DNA of 64,000 nucleotides from Ruminococcus sp. JC304 (GTDB lineage: Bacteria; Bacillota; Clostridia; Lachnospirales; Lachnospiraceae), in contig HE978651.1 of the NCBI GenBank assembly GCA_000285855.2, forward strand, positions 1,785,115 through 1,849,114. The letters are read 5' to 3'. The position numbers and the translations under genes were made by a program. Position 1 is the stretch's first letter. The number at the start of each line of letters is the position of its first letter. Of the stretch, positions 24,015 to 32,307 are shown in pieces. Below the pieces are notes generated by a model. That model saw only the letters and a list, made by a program, of their open reading frames with translations, ran no database searches and was not told where the DNA came from.

Positions 24015-25256
24015 TTATAACTTATGTATAAACAATCCGCTGCGAAGTTTTGGCTCGAACCAGGTGCTTTTTGGTGGCATAAGTCTGCTCTCGTCTGCAA
24101 TCTTCATCAGATCTTCCATGGAGGTTGGATACATGACAAAGGCAACGCCTCCGGTCTTATCTGCCATCTGTGCCAGCTCTGCTGCCTTGTGACTTCCGCC
24201 TACAAAAGAAATACGCTGGTCTGTGCGCGGATCCTGAATGCCCAGGATCGGATTCAGCACTTTGTCCTGAAGGATGGAAACATCCAGCTGGGTCACTACA
24301 TCCTTGCCCTCATATACATCCGGCCATGCTTTCAGATGATACCACTGGCCGTCTACATACATACCCATACAATGCTTTTCCACAGGCTTACAGGGAAAGC
24401 CCGGCATAAGCATCAATTCAAAATTAAATTTCAGGGCTGCCAGAAAGGCCTTAACTGTCAGTCCGTTCAGGTCATGGACAACTCTGTTGTAAGGAAGAAT
24501 ACAAAGCTGGTCATAAGGAAATACTACTGACAGGAAATAGTTAAATTCCTCTTCCCCTGTATATCCGGGATTCTGTTCTCTTCTCTTCCGTCCAACCTTC
24601 ACTGCAGATGCTGCTCTGTGATGTCCGTCCGCAATGTACAGAGAATCAATTCCTGCAAATTCCTCATGGATTTTCCCGATTACCTCTGCATCATCAATTA
24701 CCCATACTCTGTGTGTGATCTCATCCTCTTCTGTGAAATCACAGGCAGCCGGATGGCTCTTTTTCCAGTCCTCCATAAGATCCAGCAGAGACTGGGGATA
24801 TCTGCAGGCCAGAAAAATAGGGCCAGTGTTGGCATTACAGCTGTCTACGTGGCGGATTCTGTCCTGTTCCTTGTCCTCTCTGGTCAACTCATGCTTTTTG
24901 ACCACTCCGTTCATGTAATCGTCAATAGAACTGCATCCTACAATTCCTGTCTGGGTTCTGCCTTTTCTTACCTGCTCATAAATATAATAGCAGGGATTCT
25001 CATCCTGGACCAGAATCCCTTCTTTCTCCAGGTTGTCCAGATTCTCTCTGGCTTTTGCATAAACTCTTTCATCATACAGATCAATGGATGGCTCCAGATC
25101 CATCTCCGGTCTGTCCACATGGAGAAAAGAAAGGGAATTTTTCTCCCCGATTGCCCTGGCTTCTTCTCTGTTTACCACATCGTATGGCAGGGCTGCCACT
25201 GCCCTGGCTTTGTCAGCTGCAGGGCGAAGGGCCTTAAATGATCGAAATACTGCCAT
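24015..25256 (-). CDS. DUF1015 family protein
   Basis: 413-residue cytosolic protein of the DUF1015 family (MAVFRSFKALRPAADKARAVAALPYDVVNREEA at the N-terminus, DGHHRAASAVKVGRKRRE in the middle, a conserved ParB/Srx-like histidine-rich motif). The function is not established; in many clostridia the gene lies beside serA/serC, but not here. It is downstream of the mocA-like gene with a 77-nt gap, so it may be the last gene of that operon or separately expressed. AGGAG precedes the ATG. Confidence 0.88.
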   Translation of the reverse strand: MAVFRSFKALRPAADKARAVAALPYDVVNREEARAIGEKNSLSFLHVDRPEMDLEPSIDLYDERVYAKARENLDNLEKEGILVQDENPCYYIYEQVRKGRTQTGIVGCSSIDDYMNGVVKKHELTREDKEQDRIRHVDSCNANTGPIFLACRYPQSLLDLMEDWKKSHPAACDFTEEDEITHRVWVIDDAEVIGKIHEEFAGIDSLYIADGHHRAASAVKVGRKRREQNPGYTGEEEFNYFLSVVFPYDQLCILPYNRVVHDLNGLTVKAFLAALKFNFELMLMPGFPCKPVEKHCMGMYVDGQWYHLKAWPDVYEGKDVVTQLDVSILQDKVLNPILGIQDPRTDQRISFVGGSHKAAELAQMADKTGGVAFVMYPTSMEDLMKIADESRLMPPKSTWFEPKLRSGLFIHKL

Positions 25257-25333
25257 AATACCTAACTCCTCTCTTGTACTTTCCTGAATCTCTGATTCAT
25301 TCTCAGAACTTTTTCTCTTTGTCCGTTATTTTA

Positions 25334-25921
25334 TCATACTTTATAATCAATATCCAGCAATTCCCGGTCTGCTGCCACCTGATATATTTCCACATCATCC
25401 AGATGGGACAAAACAACCTTTTTTCCGCCTTTGTCACCGGTCAGCCGTCCAAGCTCTCCAAAATATTTTTTCCTGAAAATGCAGGGATTACCCATATGAG
25501 TTCCGTCAGAAGCACAGACAATCCCTTTTTCTCCTCTTATACAGGCATGAATAAGCCCGCCTATCGTCTGGCCGGACAGCCAGGGCTGGTCTGCCACACA
25601 AAAAAGGGCTGCATCTGCCTCCTGATTTGCCTCCAGACCGATTCTTACCGAGGAAGAAATCCCCCTTTCAGGAGCCAGGTTATGATAGACTCTAAATCCA
25701 TATTTTTCTGCCTGTTCAGCAATAAAATCATATTGGGTCACTACAGAGACTTCCAGACAGGATTCCGGTTCCCCGGGTAGCTGTTCCCAGTTTTTCTGCA
25801 CATCATATAAAGTATCCAGAATATAGCAGAACATAGGCTTTCCCTGAATCTCATACAACAGCTTATTAGATCCGAAACGGCGGCTGTTTCCAGCCGCCAG
25901 CATAATGATCCCGATCTTCAT
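25334..25921 (-). CDS. MocA-like molybdenum cofactor cytidylyltransferase (NTP transferase)
   Basis: 195-residue MobA-like nucleotidyltransferase. The N-terminal GIIMLAAGNSRRFGSNKLL is the nucleotide-binding signature and CVADQPWLSG carries the metal-binding Asp. Relatives attach CMP to molybdopterin for xanthine dehydrogenase-type enzymes. It is linked by an ATGA overlap to yqeC and sits beside yqeB, the accessory set of selenium-dependent molybdenum hydroxylases, so cytidylation for that class is the best guess. The hydroxylase subunits are not in this window. Confidence 0.82.
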   Translation of the reverse strand: MKIGIIMLAAGNSRRFGSNKLLYEIQGKPMFCYILDTLYDVQKNWEQLPGEPESCLEVSVVTQYDFIAEQAEKYGFRVYHNLAPERGISSSVRIGLEANQEADAALFCVADQPWLSGQTIGGLIHACIRGEKGIVCASDGTHMGNPCIFRKKYFGELGRLTGDKGGKKVVLSHLDDVEIYQVAADRELLDIDYKV

Positions 25922-26688
25922 ATCTGCACTGTCCCTCCAAAGCTTCTCAGACTTCCGGCTGAAGCAATCATCTTTTGTTCCCTGAATTTTCTCAGAAGAT
26001 TTTCCGAGTTCCTGTCAGGCTTCAGAGTGTCAGTTTTATTCAGATACACCCGATACTCCCTGTTTCCCACATTTTTCTTCAGACCCTCAGCAGAAGATCC
26101 TATTCTTACAATGTCTTCTTCTGTAATCTCATCTGTCTCAGATTTTCCCAAAAACCCTGCAGTCAATTCCTGGCGGAAAGCACACTGTTCTATGCTTTTT
26201 CCCAGACAATCCAGACCAATGACACCGATCACCAGATCTGCACATTCCGGGATCACAGGTTCCCATTCTGCAGGAATCTTAACAGGTCTGTGTTTGGAAC
26301 CGTCTGCCTCAACAAGTATCACATCACAAAAACGAGCCAGCTGCCTTATGGCAGCTTCTGATATGGCAGAATATTTTCCGGTTTCAGGCTCATAACCTGC
26401 TGCGATCACAGAATGATGGTTTGCCAGAAGCTCCCGGCATTTGCCCTGTACCTTGGAATCCAAAGCTTCCTCTCCTTTGCCAACCCTGACAAAAGGGCTG
26501 TCCGGTTCATATTCCATGTGTGTGGTAGTGGTGATCATAACCTTTTTACCGGCTGTCACCAGTTCCTTTTCCAAACGATGGATCAAGCTGGTCTTACCGC
26601 CTCCGCCAACCACAGCAATCACAGAATGGTCTCTTAGATCAATCCTAAGCAAATCCAGGAGTCCACCCTGAAGCTCTTTATTTTCCAT
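25918..26688 (-). CDS. yqeC: Selenium cofactor biosynthesis protein YqeC
   Basis: 256-residue P-loop protein (VVGGGGKTSLIHRLEKEL near residues 22-39) with ILVEADGSKHRPVKIPAEWEPVIP downstream, matching the YqeC family tied by gene context to selenium-dependent molybdenum hydroxylases. The start at 26688 is supported by GGGAG about 9 nt upstream; an earlier in-frame start would run far into yqeB. It overlaps yqeB by 11 nt and mocA by 4 nt, typical of a tight operon. Its biochemical step is not established. Confidence 0.87.
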   Translation of the reverse strand: MENKELQGGLLDLLRIDLRDHSVIAVVGGGGKTSLIHRLEKELVTAGKKVMITTTTHMEYEPDSPFVRVGKGEEALDSKVQGKCRELLANHHSVIAAGYEPETGKYSAISEAAIRQLARFCDVILVEADGSKHRPVKIPAEWEPVIPECADLVIGVIGLDCLGKSIEQCAFRQELTAGFLGKSETDEITEEDIVRIGSSAEGLKKNVGNREYRVYLNKTDTLKPDRNSENLLRKFREQKMIASAGSLRSFGGTVQI

Positions 26689-27481
26689 AAGGAAGCACTC
26701 CCTCTGACAACAGGATTTCCAGCACACTGCCGGCAATACACCGTGCCTTGTCGGAAATGGTATAGCAGTTTTTCTTCTGCTCCTTACGGGGATCAATATC
26801 TGCGATCTTCATTCCTTCCGGAATCCTGGCACCATCCCGGATGATTCCTCTCAACACTCCTGTAAGGCTGGCTTTTACAGGTACCTCTCCGATCCATCCC
26901 AGGATCTGATCCTTTTCCACAATATCTGCAATCTGGGACTGACAGCGGATCACTCCCCCTGCAGGAGCATGGATCACTCTTTCCTTTCCATAACCTGCGA
27001 TCACTCCCGGAATCCCGGTATTTGGCAGGGCACTTCCTTCCCGGATGATCCTGCCCAGATTATGGCCGCGCATGGTTTCTACCACATAGTCTACATCCTC
27101 TCCTGCAGAGAATCCCGGTCCCAGGGCAATGGTAAGGTCAGCCATGGATCTGTCCGTTCCCAGATTCTGTTTTGCAAGGATACCATCGATCAGAGCTGCA
27201 GGTCTGTATTCCCTGAGGATTTTTCCCTGGGGGTCGACCATAAGAGGGATTTCCCCTGCACTCCAGATCTCCTGACATTCCCGGAAGGAATCCACCTTTC
27301 TGGCTGTCACACCTTCTACAGTAGCAGTCCCGTCATACACTGCCTCGCAGAAAGCCACCTCTCTCCGGATTGCTGTAGGCCTGTGGCATTCCAGCACCAG
27401 AACCCTGTATCCGCTGACAAAAAGCCTGTGAATAATACCGCTGGCAAGGTCACCCCCGCCTCTTACTGCCAGAAAATCCAT
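26678..27481 (-). CDS. yqeB: YqeB family selenium-dependent molybdenum hydroxylase accessory protein
   Basis: 267 residues. An N-terminal Rossmann-like strand (MDFLAVRGGGDLASGIIHRLFVSGYRVLVLE) resembles XdhC-type folds, and the central ALGPGFSAGEDVDYVVETMRGHNLGR and TGVLRGIIRDGARIPEGMKIADIDPR motifs are typical of the EF2563/YqeB family. The role is inferred from context in known genomes: maturation of a selenium-containing molybdenum hydroxylase. It begins 1 nt after the CobC-like gene and overlaps yqeC. Confidence 0.87.
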   Translation of the reverse strand: MDFLAVRGGGDLASGIIHRLFVSGYRVLVLECHRPTAIRREVAFCEAVYDGTATVEGVTARKVDSFRECQEIWSAGEIPLMVDPQGKILREYRPAALIDGILAKQNLGTDRSMADLTIALGPGFSAGEDVDYVVETMRGHNLGRIIREGSALPNTGIPGVIAGYGKERVIHAPAGGVIRCQSQIADIVEKDQILGWIGEVPVKASLTGVLRGIIRDGARIPEGMKIADIDPRKEQKKNCYTISDKARCIAGSVLEILLSEGVLPYGK

Positions 27482-27482
27482 A

Positions 27483-28082
27483 TTAACCCTCCATAACCGA
27501 TGATTTCAGTATCAGTTCTTTTCTGTTCTTCTGCCACAGATTCTCGTCCAGTTCTACCTCATATCCGCCGCCATTTTTCACATGCCACTCATAAAAGGAT
27601 CTGGGAATCTGAGCATATTCCTCCATAATATTCATAATGGTACCACCATGAATTACCAGCGCAGCCTGAGAAATTCCCCTGCGGATACATCTGGTAACAG
27701 CCTTATCAAAGCCTGTCAGATTTCTCCTTTTGGCTTCCTCTCTGCTCTCTCCTCCGGGGAAGGGCAGCAGTCCCTTACTGTCCACCCATGCCTGATAATT
27801 AGCATTTCCGTCCAGTTCCTTATAATTTTTATTCTCAAATTCCCCAAAATCGCATTCGGACAGCTCTTCAATAATATGTACCGGCTCTTCCGGAAAAAGA
27901 ATCGCCGCAGTCTGCACACATCGTTTCAGAGGGCTGACGTAAATAGCCTCCGGCCCGGGATAATCCATTTTTCGGAGAACCTCTATTCCTTCCGGACAAA
28001 GAGGCTCATCTGTTACACCAATATATCTGGCATTCTTATTTCCCTCTGTCATTCCATGACGGATCAGCCATAATTTAATCAT
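27483..28082 (-). CDS. cobC: CobC-like alpha-ribazole phosphatase (histidine phosphatase family)
   Basis: 199-residue branch-1 histidine phosphatase: WLIRHGMTEGNKNARYIG at the N-terminus (RHG), SPLKRCVQTA, SECDFGEFENKNYKEL, and VIHGGTIMNIM with the second catalytic His. Sequence and position among cobT, cobU and cobS favour CobC, which dephosphorylates alpha-ribazole phosphate or cobalamin phosphate in nucleotide-loop assembly. It overlaps the preceding CobU-like gene by 8 nt. A generic phosphatase is the alternative. Confidence 0.8.
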   Translation of the reverse strand: MIKLWLIRHGMTEGNKNARYIGVTDEPLCPEGIEVLRKMDYPGPEAIYVSPLKRCVQTAAILFPEEPVHIIEELSECDFGEFENKNYKELDGNANYQAWVDSKGLLPFPGGESREEAKRRNLTGFDKAVTRCIRRGISQAALVIHGGTIMNIMEEYAQIPRSFYEWHVKNGGGYEVELDENLWQKNRKELILKSSVMEG

Positions 28083-28455
28083 TCTTAATCACCATTCCAA
28101 TCCCGCAGGCCACCCGCGTAACCTTGTGGCTGTAGGCAGCCAGTCTGGTACAGACCCGGCCTACTGCTTCTCTGTATTTTCTGTCAAAGGCATCTATGGG
28201 AACCACTCCATATCCTACCTCCTGAGAAACCAGAACCACCTTCGGATTCTTACGGATCAGAGCTTCTGCCAGATCAGACACTTCCCTGCCTGCTTTTATC
28301 TCTCTGCGGATAAACTCATGAAAATTCAGGACGCCTTCTGCAGCAAACAATTCCTCTCTGGACAGACTGCTGCCCTCTCCCCAGATCAAATCCGGATATT
28401 CTTTTTTGGCATATTCTGTTTTTCCCTGATATGCACCACCTATAATCATTTCCAT
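28075..28455 (-). CDS. Short CobU-like P-loop protein
   Basis: 126 residues, shorter than CobU (about 175-180). It has a P-loop-like GGAYQGKTEYAKKEYPD at residues 6-22, then KVVLVSQEVGYGVVPIDAFDRKYREAVGRVCTRLA, which matches the CobU signature VSNEVGxGIVP and downstream helix. The middle segment carrying the GMP-linked His of CobU is not evident. A full-length cobU lies two genes upstream, so this is a second, compact paralogue. It may be a kinase-only or guanylyltransferase-only form, or may assist CobU. The family is likely; the function is unknown. Confidence 0.75.
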   Translation of the reverse strand: MEMIIGGAYQGKTEYAKKEYPDLIWGEGSSLSREELFAAEGVLNFHEFIRREIKAGREVSDLAEALIRKNPKVVLVSQEVGYGVVPIDAFDRKYREAVGRVCTRLAAYSHKVTRVACGIGMVIKND

Positions 28456-28478
28456 ACTCTATGCACCCCACATCCTCT

Positions 28479-29252
28479 TTAGAAATTAGAAATCACAGCC
28501 AGTACCACAGCCATTCCCACCTCACAGAGGCAAAGGAAAAAGCCGGACAGATCTCCTGTGGTTCCTCCGAAATATTTCATTGCCATATGATGATAATACC
28601 AGAATACCAGCAAAGCTGCCACAAAGGCTGCCAGCCCCCATACAGGGTGGATCCACATCATCCCTGCCAGAAGAAGTACCAGATAAAAGATCAATACATT
28701 TCTGGATACCACATCCGAAGAATTTCTGGAAAACTGCGCTACTGTGCCATCTGCTTTTGCCTTCGGAAAGGTGATCACCCCAATTCCTGACAGACACCTG
28801 GAAACCATAAATCCAAGACTGAGGATTCCTATGGCATGAAGATTTCCCCTTCCATAAAGCTGACTGAAAGCCCCCAACCAGGTAAGAAAATACACGACTG
28901 CAGTGATCACTGCAAAAGCCCCTGCATGGGAGTCTTTCAGGATTTCCAGTCTCCGGCTCCGTTCCTGCCAGGAGCTGAGGGCATCAGAGGTATCCAGAAG
29001 TCCATCCACATGGATCCCACCGGTCACCAGTACCGGTATCAGCACCAGCACTACTGTTACAAATCCCGGTTCATATCCAAACCGCAGTCCCAGCCAGGTC
29101 ACCGCTATTGTCAATATACCGATCACAGTGCCGATAAAAGGGAAGAAACAAAACATATATTTCATATTTTCCTTTGTCCAGTCAGCTCTGGGCATGGGAA
29201 TTTTGGAAAACATGGCAAATGCCACCTTAAAATTATTCCACAGGGATTTCAT
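28479..29252 (-). CDS. cobS: Adenosylcobinamide-GDP ribazoletransferase (cobalamin synthase)
   Basis: 257-residue polytopic membrane enzyme that joins adenosylcobinamide-GDP and alpha-ribazole (or its phosphate). Signature sequences are FSKIPMPRADWTKENMKYMFCFFPF at the N-terminus and GGIHVDGLLDTSDALSSWQERSRRLEILKDSHAGAFA, with the acidic metal-binding site. About six hydrophobic helices follow. It lies between cobU and the short CobU-like gene with 20-nt spacings. Confidence 0.95.
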   Translation of the reverse strand: MKSLWNNFKVAFAMFSKIPMPRADWTKENMKYMFCFFPFIGTVIGILTIAVTWLGLRFGYEPGFVTVVLVLIPVLVTGGIHVDGLLDTSDALSSWQERSRRLEILKDSHAGAFAVITAVVYFLTWLGAFSQLYGRGNLHAIGILSLGFMVSRCLSGIGVITFPKAKADGTVAQFSRNSSDVVSRNVLIFYLVLLLAGMMWIHPVWGLAAFVAALLVFWYYHHMAMKYFGGTTGDLSGFFLCLCEVGMAVVLAVISNF

Positions 29253-29271
29253 ATATAAAACTCCTCAATTA

Positions 29272-29802
29272 TTATTTATTATTATCCATCTTCTTCAGGT
29301 ATACCGGAATCCCGTATACCACTTCTACTGCCTCATCTGCCATTTTTGCCACAGCCTGATTGATCTCCCCCAGATATTTCAGATAGATATTCATCTCTTC
29401 CTCAAATGTAACTCCATCTGAAAAAATCTCATTGGTCACAATCACCACATGCCTGGCCGTCTCCTTCAGCCTTTGCACACCAGCCAGGATCTCTTCTACC
29501 GTTTTCTGATGGGCACCATTTTCCTCAAACATTTCATTTGCCGTAAGGTTGGACATACATTCCAGTAATACCACACTGTCCTCGGAAATCTTTACATCCT
29601 TCAGCCCTGTATAGCATTCCACTGTATCAAAGCCCTTGCCTGCCCGCATTTTCCGATGACGTTCAATCCTTTTAAAGCTCTCCTGGTCAAAAGGGTGCAT
29701 GGTAGCGATATAGATCCGCTTCGCCTCCCCCAGAGAGAGTACACGGTCTTCTGCAAAAGCAGATTTCCCGCTTCCGCTGCCCCCTGTAACAAGAATCAAC
29801 AT
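29272..29802 (-). CDS. cobU: Adenosylcobinamide kinase / guanylyltransferase
   Basis: 176-residue bifunctional enzyme. The P-loop is VTGGSGSGKSAFAE (residues 5-18), IERHRKMRAGKGFDTVE includes the His that carries GMP in CobU, and VTNEIFSDGVTFEEEMNIYLKYLGEINQ is the usual C-terminal signature. The start codon shares a base with the cobT stop (TAATG), so the two are translationally coupled. It acts on adenosylcobinamide for CobS. Confidence 0.94.
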   Translation of the reverse strand: MLILVTGGSGSGKSAFAEDRVLSLGEAKRIYIATMHPFDQESFKRIERHRKMRAGKGFDTVECYTGLKDVKISEDSVVLLECMSNLTANEMFEENGAHQKTVEEILAGVQRLKETARHVVIVTNEIFSDGVTFEEEMNIYLKYLGEINQAVAKMADEAVEVVYGIPVYLKKMDNNK

Positions 29803-30866
29803 TATTTTAACTCCTCATACTGCTCCACATGAATATCCTCAAAGGTACTCATGGAGTGATAAACTGCTGCAGCCATATCCAATACCGGAAACAGAGTTAC
29901 TGCACCGGTTCCCTCTCCCAGACACATATCTGCGTGAAGGATTGCTTCCTTTCCCATGGACTCCAGGATCAGATGAGCAGCCGGTTCCTTTGATACATGG
30001 GAAGCCAGAATATAATCTCCTGCTGTAGGACAAAGCTTCATAGCGATCAAAGCTGCCACACAGGAAATAAAACCATCCATCACCACAGGCATATGAAGGG
30101 CAGCACCACCCAGGAACACACCTGTCATTCCTGCAATATCCAGTCCCCCTACCTTGGCCAGTACATCCACAGGATCTGCAGGATCCGGGCGGTTCAGCTC
30201 AATGGCTTTTTTAATGGCAGCTACCTTTCTGGTAAGACCTTCACTGGTAAGACCTGCCCCTCTGCCCGTCATGGTTTCTACAGGCTGATCCAGGAGCACA
30301 GAAGCCACAGCACTGCTGGTAGTGGTATTTCCGATTCCCATCTCACCGGTAGCCAGGATCTGATATCCCTCAGCTTTCAGCTCTGCCGCTGCCGTTACAC
30401 CGGCCATAATCCCCCGGATAGCTTCCTCTCTGGTCATAGCCGGACCCTTGGTCATATTATGGGTTCCCTTCATGACTTTCAGGTCTGTACGGACCTTTGT
30501 ATCTGTCACCATCCCGGTATCCACAGGATAGACCAGCACATTACACTGCCTGCACATGGCACAGACACTGGTATCACCCTTAAGGAAATTTTCAGCCACA
30601 ATCGCCGTAACCTCCTGGCCTGTCTGGGTCACTCCCTCTTCCACAACTCCGTTATCCGCACACATGGCAACCAGTGCCCTTCTGGAAAAATCAATATCCG
30701 GATTTCCTGTAATTCCCGCGATCTGGACCAGAAGTATCTCCAGCTTTCCCAGAGAATGGAGGGGTTTTGCAATACTGTCCCAGCGCTTCTGAGCAGTCTT
30801 TATTGCTTTCTCATCAAGAGGTGTGATCGCTGCAAGCGTTTCCTCCAGTGTACTATAATTTTTCAT
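29802..30866 (-). CDS. cobT: Nicotinate-nucleotide:dimethylbenzimidazole phosphoribosyltransferase
   Basis: 354-residue CobT that makes alpha-ribazole phosphate for the lower ligand of cobalamin. Conserved segments: RWDSIAKPLHSLGKLE, ALVAMCADNGVVEEGVTQTGQEVTAIVAENF, ATGEMGIGNTTTSSAVAS and MTGRGAGL. The catalytic Glu equivalent is expected in the C-terminal part (CLGEGTGA). The start at 30866 is set by AAGGAG 10 nt upstream; the upstream in-frame extension overlaps gtrA and lacks a site. It begins 4 nt after gtrA, so it belongs to the same transcript. Confidence 0.95.
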   Translation of the reverse strand: MKNYSTLEETLAAITPLDEKAIKTAQKRWDSIAKPLHSLGKLEILLVQIAGITGNPDIDFSRRALVAMCADNGVVEEGVTQTGQEVTAIVAENFLKGDTSVCAMCRQCNVLVYPVDTGMVTDTKVRTDLKVMKGTHNMTKGPAMTREEAIRGIMAGVTAAAELKAEGYQILATGEMGIGNTTTSSAVASVLLDQPVETMTGRGAGLTSEGLTRKVAAIKKAIELNRPDPADPVDVLAKVGGLDIAGMTGVFLGGAALHMPVVMDGFISCVAALIAMKLCPTAGDYILASHVSKEPAAHLILESMGKEAILHADMCLGEGTGAVTLFPVLDMAAAVYHSMSTFEDIHVEQYEELK

Positions 30867-30870
30867 ATCT

Positions 30871-31299
30871 CTAATTCTCCTTAAAATTCTTTTTTCCTGT
30901 GGTAAAAACAAAGAATTTGCTGAACACATAATTCAGGATCAGCACAATAAACTGTGTGGCAAATTTGCCCACCATATCATTCATTCCCAGCTTTGCTACC
31001 AGCAACCAGACGCCTCCCACCTCAATGACCATGGTCATAAGACGGGCACTGATAAACTTGCAGAAGGGCCGGATGTGATCTGCCAAAGTTTCACATTTAT
31101 CCTGGAAAACAAACCTTGAATTCACCACATAAGCAAAAAGGATCGCCAGTATAATGGAAATCACATTGGCAATATTCAGCCCAACCCTCAGCTTTCTTAA
31201 AACATAAAAACTGATCAGATTTACCAGTGTAGTACATCCGCCAAAAAACACATAGCGCACCACTGAGCTTGCATATAATTTTTTTATCAACTGTTTCAT
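30871..31299 (-). CDS. GtrA family membrane protein (polyprenyl-linked sugar flippase)
   Basis: 142 residues with four hydrophobic helices and the GtrA pattern RYVFFGGCTTLVNLISFYVL near the N-terminus and FATQFIVLILNYVFSKFFVF near the C-terminus. GtrA proteins are thought to flip undecaprenyl-phosphate-linked sugars. The ATG directly abuts the stop of the GT2 gene, and YfhO lies upstream: together a three-component glycosylation set of the CsbB/GtrA/YfhO kind. Confidence 0.9.
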   Translation of the reverse strand: MKQLIKKLYASSVVRYVFFGGCTTLVNLISFYVLRKLRVGLNIANVISIILAILFAYVVNSRFVFQDKCETLADHIRPFCKFISARLMTMVIEVGGVWLLVAKLGMNDMVGKFATQFIVLILNYVFSKFFVFTTGKKNFKEN

Positions 31300-32247
31300 T
31301 TATTTTCTACGCTCCAAATCTTCTTCACTTCCATGGATGATCTTTGACACAATATAACGGGGACGATGCTTCACTTCCTCATAAATTTTGGCAATATAAT
31401 ATCCGATGATCCCAAGACTGATCATTACCGCACTTCCTATAAGCAAAAGCACCAGAAGCAGGGTAGTATATCCCTCTACTGCCCGTCCTCCAAAATATTG
31501 CACCAGAGAATAGATCATCAAAGCCAGGGAACACAGAAAGCAGATCAATCCCCCTACTGTGACAAACTGCAGAGGAACTGTAGTAAATGCCACAATATTG
31601 GTAAACGCATATTTCACCAGAGACCAGGGAGACCATTTGGAGACCCCTGCCTCTCTCTCCTGTACCTCAAACCTGACACTGGTAGTCTTAAATCCTACCC
31701 AGGAGGAAGTAGCCCTGAAAAACATATTTCTCTCAGGCATAGACAAAATGCTGTCCACCGCCTTTCGATCCATCATCTTAAAATCCGAGGCATCCTTCAT
31801 ATTCACCTTTGTTGCCTTGGTCATAATGCCATAGAAAAATTCTGCACACTTTTTATGGACAGCGCCCTCTTTTCCTCTGTCTGATTTGACGCCCTCGATC
31901 ACTTCATACCCATCCTGCCACAAGCGGTACATTTGTACCAGTGTTGCCGGAGGATGCTGTAAATCACAGTCCATCACAGCGATCACATCACCGGAGGCCT
32001 GGGCCAGTCCTGCAAAAACAGCTGCCTCCTTGCCAAAGTTTCTGGAGAAATGAACTCCTGTTACATTTGGGTCCTTTTTCCCTGCTTTTTTAATCTCCGC
32101 CCAGGTACCATCTGCGGAACCGTCGTTTACTACCACCAGCTCGTAAGGAATCTCTGCCTCTGTGAGAACCTCCCTCAATACCCGGCAGGTCTTTCCCACC
32201 ATCAGTTCCTCATTATATGCCGGAAGCACTACTGATAATCTGTTCAT
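31300..32247 (-). CDS. Family 2 glycosyltransferase with C-terminal membrane helices (CsbB/GtrB-like)
   Basis: About 315 residues. The GT2 domain occupies the first 230: LSVVLPAYNEE, VVNDGSADGTW, VIAVMDCDLQHPP (DxD-type metal site). Two hydrophobic helices end the protein, as in CsbB, GtrB and polyprenyl-phosphate mannosyl- or glucosyltransferases. It should transfer a sugar to undecaprenyl phosphate. The start at 32247 is chosen because GAGGAG lies 7 nt upstream; a start eight codons earlier has no such site. It is coupled directly to GtrA. Confidence 0.92.
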   Translation of the reverse strand: MNRLSVVLPAYNEELMVGKTCRVLREVLTEAEIPYELVVVNDGSADGTWAEIKKAGKKDPNVTGVHFSRNFGKEAAVFAGLAQASGDVIAVMDCDLQHPPATLVQMYRLWQDGYEVIEGVKSDRGKEGAVHKKCAEFFYGIMTKATKVNMKDASDFKMMDRKAVDSILSMPERNMFFRATSSWVGFKTTSVRFEVQEREAGVSKWSPWSLVKYAFTNIVAFTTVPLQFVTVGGLICFLCSLALMIYSLVQYFGGRAVEGYTTLLLVLLLIGSAVMISLGIIGYYIAKIYEEVKHRPRYIVSKIIHGSEEDLERRK

Positions 32248-32307
32248 CTTATCTCCTCGTCTGTCTTTCAAAAATTATTATACACCAAATCTGTTAGCTG
32301 TCTATTC

